In this document: positions 23,120-35,149 of the stretch, in pieces | Position numbering within the stretch: the first letter of the stretch is position 1 | Layout of the letters: each line of letters starts with the position of its first letter | Assembly: GCA_030386875.1 (NCBI GenBank) | Contig: CM059562.1 | Span: 63,176,201 to 63,240,200, forward strand | Direction of reading: 5' to 3' | Length of the DNA stretch: 64,000 nucleotides | Origin: Morinoia aosen | Taxonomy: Eukaryota > Arthropoda > Malacostraca > Amphipoda > Talitridae | Translations under genes and position numbers: made by a program | The notes under the pieces: generated by a model | Database searches by the model: none | Told to the model about the DNA's origin: nothing | What the model saw: only the letters and a program-made list of their open reading frames with translations

Positions 23120-23410
23120 CTCCGTGGCACAGCGGTTAAGGGATCGAACTTGTATGCTGGAAGTCGCGGGTTCGTTCCCAGCGCTGGCGCGGAGATTTTC
23201 CCCGTTGGGTATAAGGGAAAGCTCAAGCACAATACCCCACTCGACCCAGGTGTCGGAAATGGGTACCGGCTTTACGGGGGAACCGTCATGGTGTCCTATA
23301 TATAGGGTTAGTTATAAGACATTTGAAAAACCAATGCTAAGATCATATGTATCAGGCTTGATTGGAAATAAAGCATCCCAAAGATGCCGATGTTAACCTT
23401 TAACCTTTTT
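23120..23410 (+). mobile_element. tRNA-derived SINE
   Basis: The head (23120-23194) folds as a tRNA-like element. The 5' CTCCGTG pairs over all seven bases with 3' CGCGGAG, allowing one G-U pair. Box A is TGGCACAGCGG (23125-23135) and box B is GGTTCGTTCCC (23169-23179), as required for an internal RNA polymerase III promoter. A GC-rich, tRNA-unrelated body follows, with GAAATGGGTACCGGC at about 23255, passing into an AT-rich 3' part that ends near GTTAACCTTTAACCTTTTT. The anticodon arm is imperfect, which argues against a functional tRNA gene. The 3' boundary and target-site duplication are not resolved. Confidence 0.8.
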
Positions 23411-25454
23411 AATCAAAATCATCGAAAAACACAATATCACTATACGCACCCGTGCAACCATTGTGCAAATAGTATTATTTCGTAGTTAGTAGCCCCACGA
23501 ATCATCATTCGTCTGAAACAAATACAATGTTGCTTTTTATATTAATCATTTCAATTTTATTGTGAAATCAGAGTGTCTGCTGGCAGTGTGAAGATTTCAA
23601 AGCTGCTCACATGAGCAGTAACTCAAGTAAACTTCGTACAGATACCTAAACTACTGGTCAATACCTAGGAGTTAGCAAGGAAACATCACGAACTCTAAAA
23701 CTGAAATGAAATATGGAGCTATAGTAATGCATTGCTGGTTTATAATGCTTTCCTTATGATTTTCGAATTAGCCATTTTAGTCGTTACTTTCGTGAATGAT
23801 AAAATATATTTATGTTTATGCAATTGCTATTTAGAAAAAATATATTCAAGTGTTAGTTATACAAGGACAGCTTCCTATTCTGTCGTATGTGCAAGTAACT
23901 TTACAGCTAAATCAGAAAGGAATTTAGTGTTGTGAGCGTATTTTTATTCGTTTACAAAGAGAGCTCTTTCACGCCATTGTGCTTGTCCTGTCTCATAAGT
24001 TTGTTTGTCCTGTCACATGTCAAATGAACTCAGTCATTTCGCACACGAATCGGTTACTAACTGGAATGTAAGTGTGCGAAATGTACTTTGACAAGGCTTT
24101 CCGTAGGAAGTCACGTATAAACTTTCAAATTATTTATGTAGCCAGAAGCGAGGGTTTATTTCAATGAAGGAAACAAAAATATCACGGTTCTTGTAAATTT
24201 TATATAGTCTTACTGAGATTGCATCATGAAAACCTAACAAGTATATTCTCCATGAATATTGTCAAAAAATAAATAAAAAGGAGAGGAAGAAAAATTTGAA
24301 TGATAATATATTACTTAATAAAAGGTTTATCGTTACAATTGAACGTTTCGGCTCGATGTGTCATTAAAGACAAAAAATTGAAACAACGTTAAATAATATT
24401 TTACTTGTCTTGTCAAGAGTACTGAAGATTAAAAGCAATTAAAAATAAAATGAACAAGAGATTTGCATTGGCTAAGCAGACCGAGTGTCATCCAAATGGC
24501 GCGTGCATAGAAACATGTAAGGGAATCCGAAAAGTGAGGATAAAAAGTGGTAGAAGCTAAGGGTTGAATATTGAAGTTTTCTAACTTGATGGGAAATTTC
24601 TAGTTAGCGGCGAAAGAGCGAACAATTGACATGGAAGACTGACAAGCGTGAGATCAGTACGTAAGCGCCCGCTGACATGCTCTGCACCGCGAACACACAA
24701 CGTACGTGTGGTAGAGCCTACACCTATTCAGACAGGCACTGCAAGGCTTTGATGATAGATCACTGAAGAGATCGTACTCGCTTGCAGTTGATCTCTATAC
24801 TTGAAAACTGAGCGGATACAATTCTTATTGACGAGAATGAAATGAAAATAAATTTCCATGAAAAGTTTGAACAAAATAATATGTAGATTTTTCTTTATTT
24901 TCACCAACTACTGACCGAAATAAAAAATCAGACAATAAACTCCAATTCAAATCATTGTTCCTTGTTTCACCATTCATTCTTATGCTTTGTAATAGAATCG
25001 TAATTTTCTTCATTATGTTATTAATAACAAATGAGTTATGAATTAAATGACAAGTATGACGATATTTTAAACTTCTCATTAGTAAGAAATGACTAAATCA
25101 CACTTGGCAATTTAGCATGCATTTGACTCATAACCATCAGCATTTATATCACACTTGTATTTTTTCACTCCCTAAAGAAGTTTAGCGATAGTAGATTTTC
25201 ACTAAATTTCATGTATTTGTAAACATCCCAGAGAAGATATCATGAGCAACATCGCCGGATATTTGAGGTGCGCTCAAATATTCTCAGGAAATTAGAGTCG
25301 CCTAAAATTTTCCAAAAACGGATTTACACCAACGATAGATCTTAAGTTGTAATTGTGCTGTGAGAGGATTCATATTTTTTGTGAGTGCTTAACAGACGCC
25401 CTTCTCCATATCAGTGGAAACATGCTCGCCATACACCAATATTGATCTCATAAC
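23411..25454. other. Unassigned AT-rich DNA
   Basis: No coding or repeat structure recognised. A slightly GC-richer patch lies at 24640-24740, and a degenerate palindrome-like CGTACGTG lies within it. Confidence 0.45.
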
Positions 25455-25665
25455 GAGTGCTCTTAATTTCATTTAACTTCATGCAGACTGCAGAAGCAGT
25501 ACTGTGCTGACAACATTCCCTATCAGGCAGCTTCTTCCTACAAAAAACGTAGGCTTCTCCATCCACAGTTAGCAACCCCTCTTCTGTATATCGTGTCTGT
25601 CAAAGCCGCGGTGTCAATACTCAATCCCTCAAGTTTGCTAGCTTGCACAGAGCAGTGCGTGCCTC
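25455..25665 (+). repeat. Unnamed interspersed repeat, copy 3 (5' half)
   Basis: Same orientation as copy 1. Shared words include CAGACTGCAGAAGCAGTWCTG, TGTCAAAGCCGCGGTGTCAA and CCCTCAAGTTTG or close variants. Similarity ends at about 25665, before the part of the repeat seen in copy 2. Confidence 0.8.
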
Positions 25666-25882
25666 GCTCTTTTATTCAAACTTATTCTTTTATTCATTGT
25701 TGTTCATTAGCACTCCCTCACTTGAGAAGAGTGCTAATGTGATATGAATCCATTGGAGGTGCCAAAGTGGACATATTCCGAAGACCCTGAGACGAATGGA
25801 GCGCCTTTATGAATAGTTCTCAATGCATACATAAAACCATGCTGAGAAACTTCTCGCTTATAATGCCAAAGAAAATTTCAGT

Positions 25883-26575
25883 TTGGTGTTGCCCATATGC
25901 AAGTGTATAGTTTTAAACATCATCAGTTGTGAGACAGATATCGGGAAGTTGAACCAGAAAATCCTCTTTTTATCTATGGAAACCTTCTTAGTCTTAGCCT
26001 TGCGAACTATAGACGATCGTCTTTCATGTTCCCTAGTCTCTGTTTTTGGTAATAAAATCGCTTCTGGTGACCAAAGGAGTGAAAAGTTTGTATGCGATGC
26101 AATTTTATGGCTAATTCTTTCCACAGATTGTCATCTGCACAGTCAAATTCGCAACTTTGCTAGAAAAATCAACACAAAGATTTGCATACACGGGAAGACA
26201 AAGATATTGCTCTTCTTCCTCCGCCCGGCTCACACCCTTCCGGTTTTCTCTGTCGTAATTGGTAGAAGAAACAAATATATATATTGTCAAGAAAAGTAAA
26301 TGAATGCAGAAGTAAAAGACTTGAACATTTTGTATGTTTGCTCTAAGAATTTGCTCTCAAATTGTCAGCGTTGTTTGAGTCTCTATTTGAGCGTACTTGA
26401 TATACACACTGAGAAAAATTTTGTTCCTGAACCGAGACGCTTTTGTGTGTCATGGACTTGTACACACAGGTGTCTCAAAAATTTCTTTCAGTGCACAAAT
26501 GATTTGTTTTCATATCCTTCGTCTTATAATTACCTTTCAGATAATCTTAATATTGAGCTAAAAAAATGTGAATAA
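25883..26575 (+). other. Long open frame interrupted by one stop; not recognised
   Basis: The frame from 25883 is open for 138 codons to TAA at 26297-26299. It resumes with ATG at 26300 for another 91 codons, so 231 codons contain one internal stop. The second half is Cys-rich (CSKNLLSNCQRC and CVSWTCTHRCLKNFFQC). No domain, signal or family is recognised. An 88-codon antisense frame (26124-25858) overlaps. Codon choice is AT-rich like the background. A single-stop stretch of this length is unusual but compatible with chance in 64 kb; a decayed gene is the alternative. Confidence 0.15.
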
Positions 26576-27827
26576 TCCTGTAGCCTAAATAAATCTGTAT
26601 TGAGACCCAGCCTTCATGTATTTATGTCAGTACATTTACATCAGTTTTTTGAGCTCTGCAGTTTAAATAATCATGAAAAATAGTGCGGGTTTTCTTAGTG
26701 GAGACCAACAACATACACCATTTAGTATTCATATTCTAAGCAATATAAGCACACAAAATGAAATAGATAGCAGCTGATGCGCTATAGAGGCATTACTTGC
26801 ATTATGAACTATTGGGTGTCACAGAAGGTGTATGACTTAGAATATTTTTTTTACAATTTATAGAGCTTTTCACGAGTACCTGGATGGAGAAGTCAGATTT
26901 AGTTTTGTTGAGAATTTCATCGCTTATCGTGAATTTTCTTTTTCGTGCCACCAAGTAAAAGTGACAACGTTCAAATTCCGTTAAAAAATTGTGGCTTGCA
27001 TTTTAAAAATGCAGAGGTCCCCCTGAGACCTGCGTAACATGCAGTGTTTGTGCGGTCGGGCAGTGAAACCATAGCATCCTCTTATCAGAGACAGTTTTTT
27101 ACTTTTTAACGCTGAGGTAAAAAATGTTTTGATACTGATAGCGAGCGATTAATAAGGAACATTGTTTTTGTGCTACCGTAATGTCATCATAAACTTAGGC
27201 GAAGCTTCTCGCATTCTTCTACTGAAGCAACAGCATGGATACCAACTTGATTCTCTTTGTAGAAATTTAGAGCGATGAAAAAATTCATAAATAATGTAAA
27301 ACATTGCGGCACCTCGACGTTAGACCGCTCGAATCACAATCCAGAAAATGAAACACATTAAAATTTCCTCACAACTGTAGTTCCATAAAAATAGCATTAC
27401 TACTCCAACTTTCGTTAATGAAAAACAATGATACTGTCCAATTGATGTGATACACAACCCTTAAAAAATAAAAACTCTTTGATATCTAGCATTCATAGGT
27501 GCGGTTCTGACTGCAACGCTAGTTTCAGTCATGCTTTTGTAGGAACTTACTAGCTGAATAAATGCCTTTACTGGACTAAAATAACCGTAGTGTTATACGA
27601 TGACAGTTTTACTTTATTTTCAAAAGCTAGGAAGAAATCTTAGACTTCATCGTCTACTGTAACGCCTCATGCGTGGAGGTATGCACCAGAATGAGTTTCT
27701 GCTTCTTGTTTTATACTTAATTATTTTATTTCAAGTAAGTACAAAATTTGAGCTCTCGTACTGATATGGTCCATGAAATTTTTATTAAATTTAAATGACG
27801 TTAAAGAGGAAACAACGCAACCTTCCT

Positions 27828-27855
27828 GCTACCTGCACTACCAGGTGCAGGTAGC
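27828..27855. other. Perfect 11-bp hairpin (GCTACCTGCAC / GTGCAGGTAGC)
   Basis: Two perfectly complementary 11-base arms flank the 6-base loop TACCAG. The right arm begins within an E-box-type CAGGTG. A 16-bp direct repeat (TGAAACCGATGTTACG) occurs at 27907-27922 and 27937-27952, just downstream. Function unknown. Confidence 0.6.
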
Positions 27856-28099
27856 ACCATCTTTACTTCTTAATAAAGTTATCGTGGCGTTCCACGATGG
27901 CAGATGTGAAACCGATGTTACGATGTCAGAATGTTATGAAACCGATGTTACGAAAAATCATGCAAATTGAGTTATTTTGCAGATCATTCTGTTTTATGGC
28001 GAGAATGTTTGCTTGAATTTCGCTTGATTTTATATTATTCCTGAAATCTGCAAGGAACGACAAGTTTTGTGAGTCAACTTATCAGAACGTACGTATCTA

Positions 28100-30410
28100 T
28101 GAACATTAAAAATGTCTACAATCCATAATGGGCTTAATAATGGCAGTCTAACATAATTCCTTGCTGATGCCTGTATCGGGACTTGTTAATAAAATATGGA
28201 ATTCTCAAGAAAGGGTGAAAGACGAGGAGGAGGTCGGTCACGTTCATTTAGAATGAGGTCAACGGCATGTGTCGAGAAGTAGAGGAGAAAATAATTCACC
28301 GATCTTATTTACAACTTCTCTTTCCATAGCTGACATAACAAGAATACCACCAAGATATTAGGAAATTAACTTCGTACTCCTATTTCAGTTTCACTGCCTC
28401 GGAAGATCTGAGCTCTTCCACAACAGCACAGACTAACTTTTTCAACGGAACATCTATGATTTAAGCCACCGAGGACAAAGGCTATACTTCGGAGGCTAAA
28501 ATCCCAAATGCCTATACAAAAAAGTCAGACGGGCAGTAGCGGAAGAGTTCTATAAGGCTGCAATCAACTTTGATGATATGCGGAAACTTTAGGAATTGAG
28601 CAAATGAGCTTCGCTCCACCTGTATATGTAGCTAAATAGCTGTAAATATCCCCTAAAATATTCTCAGAGGGCGAATGGAAAATAAAATCCAGCCAATATG
28701 ATGCATATCTCAATCAATATTAGATAACAGTTGCTATAATTTTTCGTCGAGATTTTCATCGCACTGAATCATTGGGTTCTATTTCCTTGCAAAATCGAAA
28801 CAATACACGTACATCTAGGAAACGTCAGAAAATGTATTTTTTCGAATTCAAATTAGATTCTTGCAAAAAGGTCAAATCGAAAAAAAATCCACTGCGTTCA
28901 ATTACTTCTAAAACGCGCTAAAACTGACCGCACTATGCTTCAGGCACTAAATATTGAGAAAAACATTTATCGAGCGACGGAATGTTTCGAAACATTATAG
29001 AGCGACGCTTAAAAATCTTGCTGTGGATAAACGAATTTAACTCTTACTCACGCCCACAACAACCATCATCATGATGGTGTGTCAGAGGTGTGTGAAAGCG
29101 GATCTTTCCTTAAAAACATCTTGCAAAGCAGAATATTCCTCCCTTGAAATAAGTAGAAAGTTAGAAGCAAAGCGATTAGCAAGCGTCGCTGCAAGTTAGG
29201 TTCCGCGCAAATCACAAAATAATACTCAACTTATAAGTGTAAATTGACTAAAAAAAATATTTCCAAGGAAAATTTACTTTTCATTTTTTCATCATTGTAC
29301 TTTTGTTGTCGTCTAAGGTCAAATGAAACATTTTCAAGCCATTTCACAAACGCTTCTTCTGAGTGGAAGTAGTCGGCTCTGAAGAAATAATTAGAAAGAC
29401 GGAATTATTAACCTTCGTTCCAAGTCTTCTTTATAATAGCGGCTGCGTTGCGACGTCTCAGTTGATTAACTGATCATCTCCTCTGAGGAATTATTACCAT
29501 AATCGCAGTCTAATGACTTGAACAATCGCATGATATTAAAAACCAATCCCTGCTCACAAAAATTTTTACCCCAGTTTAAAAAAAAATCATTCATTTTTAT
29601 CGGAAAACTCGACCTCGATAGGAGAAAAGTATCCCGGTGCAACATCGAAACTAAAAACTCAAATCTTTGAGAAAAACGACGTCTGAAACGAAGCATAAAT
29701 GAAAAAACCCTTCGTTACCTTGGAGCAGATGCAGACTGTTCGCAGTCAAATTCAGCAGGCAAACTGAGAGCTGCTAGCTGTAGTGGAATAGAGTTACGAC
29801 GTACGCGTGGGCGGCCTTTTTCTTTAGCTTTGAAAGTTGTTTTCCGTCTACAAACATGCGTTGAGTACAATCCTCTTGACATATCACAGTAAAGTATAGT
29901 TATGAGAAAAGTGAAGTTTCATTGCTTTAATACTTTCAAGTGTAGAAAATGCACTCGCTGCATTGCATTGATAGTGGCCAACGTTAAAGTTTGAAATATC
30001 GCTCGTTTATTGTGACTATTACGTCGAATGTACTAATGAACTTATAAAATATTGGAAATAGAGTCATTTGGGATTCACAATATGTGGAAAAGAGACTTAT
30101 AAGTTGAAATAATTCATCGTAATCACTCATGTATGATTTCAGGGGTAATTTATTCATTATTTCTTAGCTGAATGTAGTAGTTGAAGAACATGACAGAATG
30201 AAATTAATGAGTGGACATCATACATTTCTGATGCGTAAATTAAATTCATTTACATTTCACCACAAAATTACCGCCGCTATCAAATTCTACTTAAGCTATG
30301 TTTCATTTTATTTACCCAATGCTTCATTATTTTTTGCTAAATTAAAAATGTTGTTCAATTGAAATATTTGTTCGAAGAAAGAGGTGAAGATTTTAATCAT
30401 CCATTCATTT
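28100..30410. other. Unassigned DNA
   Basis: No gene or mobile element recognised. Mildly GC-richer patches at 28200-28620 and 29030-29230 show no consistent frame or family match. Confidence 0.4.
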
Positions 30411-30419
30411 TCACAGCAG

Positions 30420-30565
30420 TAATAAGCTTCTCATTTGCCCCTCATAATCGCGAGCGTCCGAGCTGAAGGGGGCGATCGCTCAGCTAGGGGGACGGTGGCA
30501 GTGCATAATTATTTGAACTAATTAGTAATAACACGAGAACGTCGAGCACGCCCTTTGAAAATGAA
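30420..30565. promoter_or_regulatory. GC/CpG-rich island with homeodomain-type sites; candidate enhancer
   Basis: About 70 bases rich in G, C and CpG (around GCGATCGC and GAGCGTCCGAGC) lie in strongly AT-rich DNA. They join a segment packed with TAAT/ATTA cores (CATAATTATTTGAACTAATT). No frame runs through it. The sharp composition change and dense motifs are typical of conserved developmental non-coding elements, but conservation cannot be judged from one sequence. Confidence 0.3.
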
Positions 30566-30999
30566 AGAGGAAAACCATTGAAAGTTGTGAGCGATTTTCG
30601 AACTAATTTGATTCAATTATTTCAGGCATGTTATTAAATGGGGCATAATATGTTTATCTTACTTTAATTTTTTTAGTTGTGGTAGGTGTCTGTGGTTCAT
30701 TCACTGCAGCAATTTTAATTGGGAAACGTCGTCTAAAGGGCTACAAATGTTCGCATATTTTCAACCAATGGAGTTAATTAACTCTTCGCTCATATGCTGC
30801 ATAGTTGTTGCTCTATATTGTGCAGGCTTCCTTGCCTTATCAGAGATAGGGCATGTGTTTTTTAGCTTTGGACAACCTTTTGAGCATAAATTCCCTAAAC
30901 AATCTGAATAGCAGACCAAATTCCTTTTACATATGGAACAATAAATTCATACATATGTTTGCTCTGTTAAGTCTGGTGTTTCTTGCTCGGAAAATAAGA

Positions 31000-31498
31000 C
31001 CTACACATTTTTTTTGCGGCCATCGCCAAAAACCACAGCCGCCACTAGCCTGACAGGAAAAGTTACCCATTCGGTCTTAACGGTAGAGATGGGCTTGCTA
31101 CGCGTAACATCGTGTCCTTAACATCACTCTCTCAAGCATCATTTTACGTGCAGCTGTGAGCACTTGGACAAGGTTGGCAATACGAGGTGAATCCAGAACA
31201 AGAGTTTGAGGATTTTGGTTTTGCATAATCTGGAGATCAGGGTTTTTCACTTTGTACATTGGCAGGAGGACATCGCGTTCAGTGATCGCATTTTACCATA
31301 AACGTCATCGTTTTCTCAGGGGACGATGTGAAAGGCTATGGAGTGAGCTATGCACACAGACTGGATTTTCGGTGGGTGCGTGCTTGAGGCTTAAATCCCA
31401 ATGGTGCATGTAATCTGCTTCGCCGTGTCAGTTCGAAGAGTTTATACGGAACAACATCGATTCCGAGAACCGGTTTGAATTTCTTATTTCATATGTTC
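31000..31498 (-). pseudogene. Possible decayed coding sequence of unknown family
   Basis: On the minus strand, three frames are open in succession across a GC-richer island. About 45 codons (31495-31360) include GIDVVPYKLFELTRRSRLH. About 64 codons (31292-31092) include LQIMQNQNPQTLVLDSPRIA. About 35 codons (31105-31005) include ISTVKTEWVTFPVRLVAAVV. The composition looks protein-like, and the segments would join if two or three frameshifts were allowed. I recognise no family, and each open stretch alone is short enough to occur by chance. Confidence 0.25.
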
Positions 31499-31499
31499 A

Positions 31500-33855
31500 T
31501 TTATAAGAGAATTTCATTTGAATGAGAAACATAAATGATGAGGTATATCAGGCAAATTGAACTAGAAAGGTAGTTTTTTGTGTTGAAGGGAACTTATTAA
31601 GCGCACTACGCAGAAAATTGCATGACACAATTCAAACCATTTGCGGCAAATTGATGGGTAGTTTCTAAATATACTTGAGAGTTCTCGTTCTCATTGACTA
31701 TTCTTCGATGCATTTTTGTTCTTTTAAATAAAGTAAATAAATCTTCGAGTAATACTCAAGCGAAGGAAGGAAACCCTTAATGTCTAAATTTTCGCACATT
31801 TTTGATATTATTAATTTCACTCTCAATAAAATTAGTAAATTTTTGTTGAAGTTAACATATCATACCATGATATTACGAAGCAATTCATTAGTTAATGGAA
31901 CTTAGTTATAATCAATAGCGCAGTAAAAATGTAGGCAACATTTACCAATTTTGACAGACAATTTATCACACACAGTTGCTATAGTTTTTTATTGCGATAT
32001 TGCGATATTTTGCATTCTCTTGAACATCAGATTCATTGCTATAGTTAATTTACTTCGAACTCATGAAAACAGTTGATCAGGCCCTATTATTCAAAAATGA
32101 TTTGAAACTGTTCGAACTTTGATTTCAAATAGTTTAACTTGATTGTTTTCATTGACGTTCAAATAGTTTATGAGTTTTGATGGATTATTTCTAATATTCA
32201 GGTTTCGTTAAGTTTTATTTCGAATGCTGAATGATTTTAAAAATAATATTGATGTTATTAACAGTCCAAGGTCGTATTTATTTATAGCTGTAATTGCATG
32301 AGAGATAATCACATAACATTGATTTTCTTTGGTATTTTATGTATAATTTTGCTGTGATGTTACGTTGTCAACCTTTTGCCGAATCAATGTCTAGTTGGTA
32401 GATGATCATGGAAGGAAATTCTGATACCCTACTGTACTGTAATTTTGTAATATGACCCAATACCACAAAACATTGATGAAATTCCGCCTGAGACGTGAAA
32501 AACAGCATAAAGACAGGTTGTTTTTACTAAAAATTCCACAAAATATCGAGAAATTGAAGTACTATTCGTGAGCGAAAGTGAATTTCAAATTGTAACTAAT
32601 AAACAGTTATCAAATAGCAGTAGCAGACCAGAGAGCAAAGATACGTGTAGCCTAAAATTCCTGATTGGCTTTTTATATCGTTCCTTTTCTAATTGATTAC
32701 AAAAATTAATTTTTAGATACAAGATTAAATTCTCTTATTAATTTCCCATTCTCTAGTTTATTGCATTGTTTGGAGTTCACAGGTAAAAGCATTTCCTTTC
32801 TCATTTAGACAATGGCAACAAGCTGATGCGTATGCCATATCGGTGTTTAAAATAATCGTAATATGGGCAATAAAATTTGACATTGCATGGTTAATCAAAA
32901 CATGCAACCATTTTGTCATTCTGTTTCTATGTTAACGTTTTTTTTTTGGTAACGTTCATATTTTTAAAAATTGTAAGTATCGGTTTCTATTCACTGTTCT
33001 GAATCATTCATACTCCAATGAACAATCATGAAGCATGTGAAAAATGTTCACTAATCATGGTGTTTTTGTTTAATTGCATTCCGTTTCTGTCCCGCATTTT
33101 GGCGTTATATTATTCAAATTTAATCATTTTGATGGTTTAACAATACCTGGAGCGGTGCTGCGAGCAGTCGCTAAGTATTTGAAGTTTTCTGGACACGCGA
33201 ATATCTCCAAAGAATAGAAATTTACCTGCTTTAAGGCACCGTCTCAAATTTTAGCTATGGTCTTTGTTGGCAAACTGTGCTGGGTTAGGGGTGGGAAGGA
33301 AAAAGCCTGTTTGATAACAGATACTTGATTGTTACATGTCTTGAGTGGAGTGTTGGAGAGTATGCTTGAACCAATTTTCATCTATTTCAGCTTAACAAAC
33401 GGACATAAACACTCAAATCACGCATCTGACAATTTTAGAAGTCACATATTTTTTCATTTTTACCACAAAAGAAATGGTGTTTTCAAAAATTTAGGAAGCC
33501 AAGTACACACTTTGATTTTCTAAAAGTAAAATTCGAGTCGCAAACGTCTTTTCCTCAAGTTCTACAGCGTGTCCCGTTTCAAATTATCGCATCTATCACT
33601 CTGTTATCCTGAATAACAACTTTAAAATCAAATTATTCAGTAGCCATTGCTATTTTGTTGCTCTATAACACAATTATTTCTCCCGCGTCCTTCACTTACA
33701 CGTACATCTAACAAGTCTTTCATTTCGCATTTTCATTCGGCCTTTATCCCCTACTTTGATGACTATTTCTATCAGCATAGTATCCATTAACATAATAAAC
33801 TTCATAGCCAACAATAACAAGTCATTTTACAATTCAGCTTCCCTAATCTTCGTTT
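31500..33855. other. Unassigned, strongly AT-rich DNA
   Basis: No gene or repeat element recognised. Homopolymer T runs (for example about 32938) and a short repeat of TTGCGATA near 31995 are the only structures seen. Confidence 0.45.
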
Positions 33856-33859
33856 GGGC

Positions 33860-34130
33860 CACGAGATCACCCACCAAGTTTCATGTTCAAAAGCAAAACT
33901 TCAGCTCCGGTAAATTGGGGCTGCGAGCATGGTTGCATTTATTTGAGGCGAGGCAGGTGGTTGCCGCACAACAGCACGGCTATATTTGCAGCCGGCCGAG
34001 CATCGCCGTAAAAATGAGGGACGCCTTCACGTGATTTACTGCCGTAATATCTGGGGTGAATCAAGGCCGCGTCCGGAGAGAGGGACGCCGACGTCACAAG
34101 TAGGCCGCAACAAACCTGGTTTTGAAGTTT
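33860..34130. promoter_or_regulatory. CpG-rich island; candidate enhancer or promoter
   Basis: A roughly 250-bp stretch is much richer in CpG than its flanks. It contains CACGTG (about 34030) and CAGGTG (about 33954) E-boxes, GGCGAGGCAGG, GCCGGCCGAGC and a GCGTCC/GGGACGC hairpin near 34070. Several short open frames occur on both strands without a family match. Interpretation as regulatory DNA is inference from composition and motif density. Confidence 0.3.
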
Positions 34131-35149
34131 TCGTGCTAAACATTAAACGAGGATCGATATTCATTTCGTACACAATACCGGAGTGAATTTTGTATTTTGG
34201 TGGGGCAAAGGTATAGAAGTTAAAGTGTCTTATGACTTATATTTCGTTTTTCTTTGTTTAAATAATTTTTAATTCCCAAAGTTGTCATTGCTTGAACGCA
34301 TTTGAGAATTACCTAGTTAAGGGCTAGTAACATCTATAGTGTTGTATTATTCAACCTAAGGTCTGCCTCCTTGTCTAAGGAAGTATACAACAGAAGACAT
34401 TTTCGTAGTATTTCTAAGGAACTCGAACAAAACAAAAGTACACATTTTAATTATATTGACCGATAGAAAATATAAATTCTCATTTTGAGAACTGTGAATG
34501 CCACCAGTGAAAATTGGACACAATTTTCTGTCGCTCAAGAGGAGAGAATTTCACTTCTCCTCACAACTAGGAAATTTCCTCCCCCGAAACAGGGAAAACT
34601 CGGGAAATTGTTTCTCCGAAGCGACCGGAAAAACTCGTATTTGGAGGATTGAAATAACGTTCTTAGGAAAATATCCTATTCGTGGACTTTGCTTGAAAAC
34701 GAGAAGCTTTCGGTATTTATGTGAATAAGTTTTCCAGTTGCAGATACTACACCACAACAATTCTTGAATATACCAAAAATCAGATCGATGAAATACTTGA
34801 TAGTATTTACGTTAGAACTAGCTATAACTAAGAAATAATCAAAAAGAAAATTCCGGAACGTCAGAAACATCATTAGTAAAAAACAGAAAACAGATAAATC
34901 TGTGGGATGGAAATATAAAGCAAAACTAACATTTGTCAGTTGTTAAAAACTAAATTTGAATTCCTCCCTTCAGAATAAATCAAGTGGCTATGTAGAAATT
35001 TGTCAAGAATCTGTTAAGAATGATCAATTTTGCGAATTGAAAATGAAAATTTAGGAAAAGTTAGATCATGTGTAATAAATCTTGTAATTGTGTGTAACGA
35101 ATTTTGTGCGCATTTATTGTTTGCTTGAACTAAAATTGTGAGTTTATAA

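Noticed and set aside
23120-23194. A functional tRNA gene
   Set aside because: The anticodon arm does not form a clean 7-base loop with the invariant T, and the sequence continues into a SINE body.
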